DNA of 6,974 nt from Rhizobiales bacterium CCH10-E5. Lineage in GTDB: Bacteria; Pseudomonadota; Alphaproteobacteria; Rhizobiales; Beijerinckiaceae. Position 1 is the first letter of the stretch. Every line of letters starts with the position of its first letter. Positions 5,875 to 6,974 of the stretch are shown in pieces. A model generated the notes under the pieces. That model ran no database searches and was not told the DNA's origin. It saw only the letters and a list, made by a program, of their open reading frames with translations. The position numbers were made by a program, and so were the translations under genes. Location of the stretch: the NCBI GenBank assembly GCA_001556125.1, contig LSIG01000121.1:1-6974 (forward strand), given 5' to 3'.

Positions 5875-6974
5875 AGGTGTTCCAGGGCGCGGGCTGGCTG
5901 GTCGCCTCGCGCTTCCTTGGTCGGTTCATCGACTTCTTCACGCTGCTGATCATGGCGCGCATCCTGACACCTGCGGATTTCGGGCTGACAGCGCTCGCTA
6001 TGTCCTGCGTCGTCATCGTCGACATGGTTCTAGAAATCCCCGTGACGCAGGCTTTGGTCCGCCTGCCGCATGTCGACAGGACGCATCTCAATACCGGCTT
6101 CACCTTGGGCGCGCTGCGCGGCGTCGCGATCGCGCTGCTGCTGTTGGCCGTCGCCTGGCCGTTCTCGGCCATCAACGGCGATCCGCGGGTCGTCCCCGTG
6201 ATCTTGGTCCTGGCACTTGCGCCGATCGCACGCGGACTCGCCAGTCCAGGCCTAATCCTGTTCGTCCGCGACCTGGGCTTCCTCCGCAGTTTCCTGCTCG
6301 AGACCGGAGGCAAACTCGCCGCCTTTTGCCTTGCTCTCGCGACCCTCCTGCTCGGCGGCGGATACTGGGCGCTCGTCGTCAACTTTGTCGCTGCTCCCGT
6401 CTTCGGCGCCGCGCTTTCCTACCGGCTGGCGCCATATCGTCCGGCATTGTCACTGTCGCGGCTGACGGATTTCGCTGGCTTCCTCGGCTGGTTCACCGGC
6501 GCCCAACTCGTCGCTGCGGCGACCTGGCAGTTCGACCGCATCCTTCTCGGCCTCTGGGGCGGAAAGGAGATTCTCGGACGCTATGCGGTTGCAGCCGATT
6601 TGTCGGTAATGCCGACGCAGAGCCTGATCGGTCCGGCGCTGCAACCGATCATGGCCGCCTTTGCCAGGATCAAGGCCGAGGACCAGCGTCTGCGACGCGC
6701 CTTCCTCAAAGCCGCGCGCTTCAGCATGCTCGTCTCGGTGCCCTGCAGCCTGGGTATCGCGCTGACAGCGGATCTGATCGTCGAGGTTCTGCTGGGTCCG
6801 AAATGGCGAGGAGCCGAGACCTTCCTCTGCCTGCTGTCGTTGTCGGTGATGATGACACCCTATTTTCAGGCCCTGTATTCCCTGAGTCTCGCGCTCGGCC
6901 GACCCGAGCTGATCTTCCGTTTGATGATGTGGACGCCCCCGCCCAACGGCGGCGCTATGGTGCCGATCCGGCTG
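5862..6974 (+). CDS. Wzx-type polysaccharide flippase (PST/MOP superfamily), 3' end cut by window
   Basis: My translation from ATG at 5862 is open for 371 codons to the right edge; family members usually reach about 480 residues, so roughly the last quarter is missing. The protein is very hydrophobic, with membrane segments near residues 12-34, 41-60, 83-101, 111-129, 150-186, 208-232, 288-310 and 320-345. Family signatures: ARILTPADFGL (32-42) after the first helix, QFDRILLGLWGG (223-234) followed by LGRYAVA, ALQPIMAAF (259-267) and LLGPKW (310-315). By family knowledge it turns lipid-linked repeat units across the inner membrane. The gene begins about 105 bp after the HAD-like gene with no terminator between, so co-transcription is likely. 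ATG 5862 and ATG 5871 are both possible; neither has a clear ribosome site. The final 14 residues in the window are Pro/Gly-rich and less family-like than the rest. Confidence 0.9.
   Translation, partial: MLAMKVFQGAGWLVASRFLGRFIDFFTLLIMARILTPADFGLTALAMSCVVIVDMVLEIPVTQALVRLPHVDRTHLNTGFTLGALRGVAIALLLLAVAWPFSAINGDPRVVPVILVLALAPIARGLASPGLILFVRDLGFLRSFLLETGGKLAAFCLALATLLLGGGYWALVVNFVAAPVFGAALSYRLAPYRPALSLSRLTDFAGFLGWFTGAQLVAAATWQFDRILLGLWGGKEILGRYAVAADLSVMPTQSLIGPALQPIMAAFARIKAEDQRLRRAFLKAARFSMLVSVPCSLGIALTADLIVEVLLGPKWRGAETFLCLLSLSVMMTPYFQALYSLSLALGRPELIFRLMMWTPPPNGGAMVPIRL

Noticed and set aside
5717..6382. Minus-strand open frame of 221 codons
   Set aside because: Rich in Arg, Ser and Pro with no domain, and antisense to the clear flippase frame; typical GC-rich shadow.

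Overview
The window is GC-rich, with no tRNA, rRNA, insertion sequence, CRISPR array or phage gene that I can see. Codon use is strongly G/C-ending. The genes are of a kind found in exopolysaccharide or capsule loci of alphaproteobacteria, most likely Hyphomicrobiales (the rhizobia, Bosea and Methylobacterium side). That placement is inference from style and gene content, not from a marker gene.

Layout: two gene groups diverge from a 263-bp intergenic region at 3529-3791. Leftward (minus strand) run three closely packed genes: an FAD-dependent oxidoreductase of the UDP-galactopyranose-mutase/amine-oxidase fold (2182-3528), a GT4-type glycosyltransferase (1006-2109, possibly from 2181), and a Tat-exported family 16 glycoside hydrolase (979 to beyond the left edge). 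The oxidoreductase stop touches the first possible start of the glycosyltransferase (TAA then ATG), and only 26 bp separate glycosyltransferase and hydrolase, so these look like one operon. Rightward run a large two-domain HAD-like protein of the polysaccharide-locus type (3792-5756) and a Wzx-type polysaccharide flippase (about 5862 to beyond the right edge).

How the genes may work together (inference): the glycosyltransferase adds a sugar to a lipid-linked repeat unit on the cytoplasmic face of the inner membrane. The flippase turns the finished unit to the periplasmic face. The GH16 enzyme, exported folded, cuts or trims the finished glucan-like polymer, as ExoK/ExsH do for succinoglycan. 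The oxidoreductase and the HAD-like protein are the poorly understood members. The first carries a UGM-like HIGGN motif but has no assigned substrate. The second joins a HAD phosphatase fold to a C-terminal domain found with glycosyltransferases, and some of its signature residues differ from those I expect.

The most distinctive non-coding signal is a near-consensus sigma-54 (-24/-12) promoter at 3691-3706 ahead of the HAD-like gene. It is overlapped by a perfect 7+7 bp dyad at 3700-3715. It lies inside a longer in-frame GTG reading frame, which supports the downstream start at 3792. No new defence system or mobile system is evident. The novelty here is in the two enzymes of unclear substrate and the possible RpoN control.
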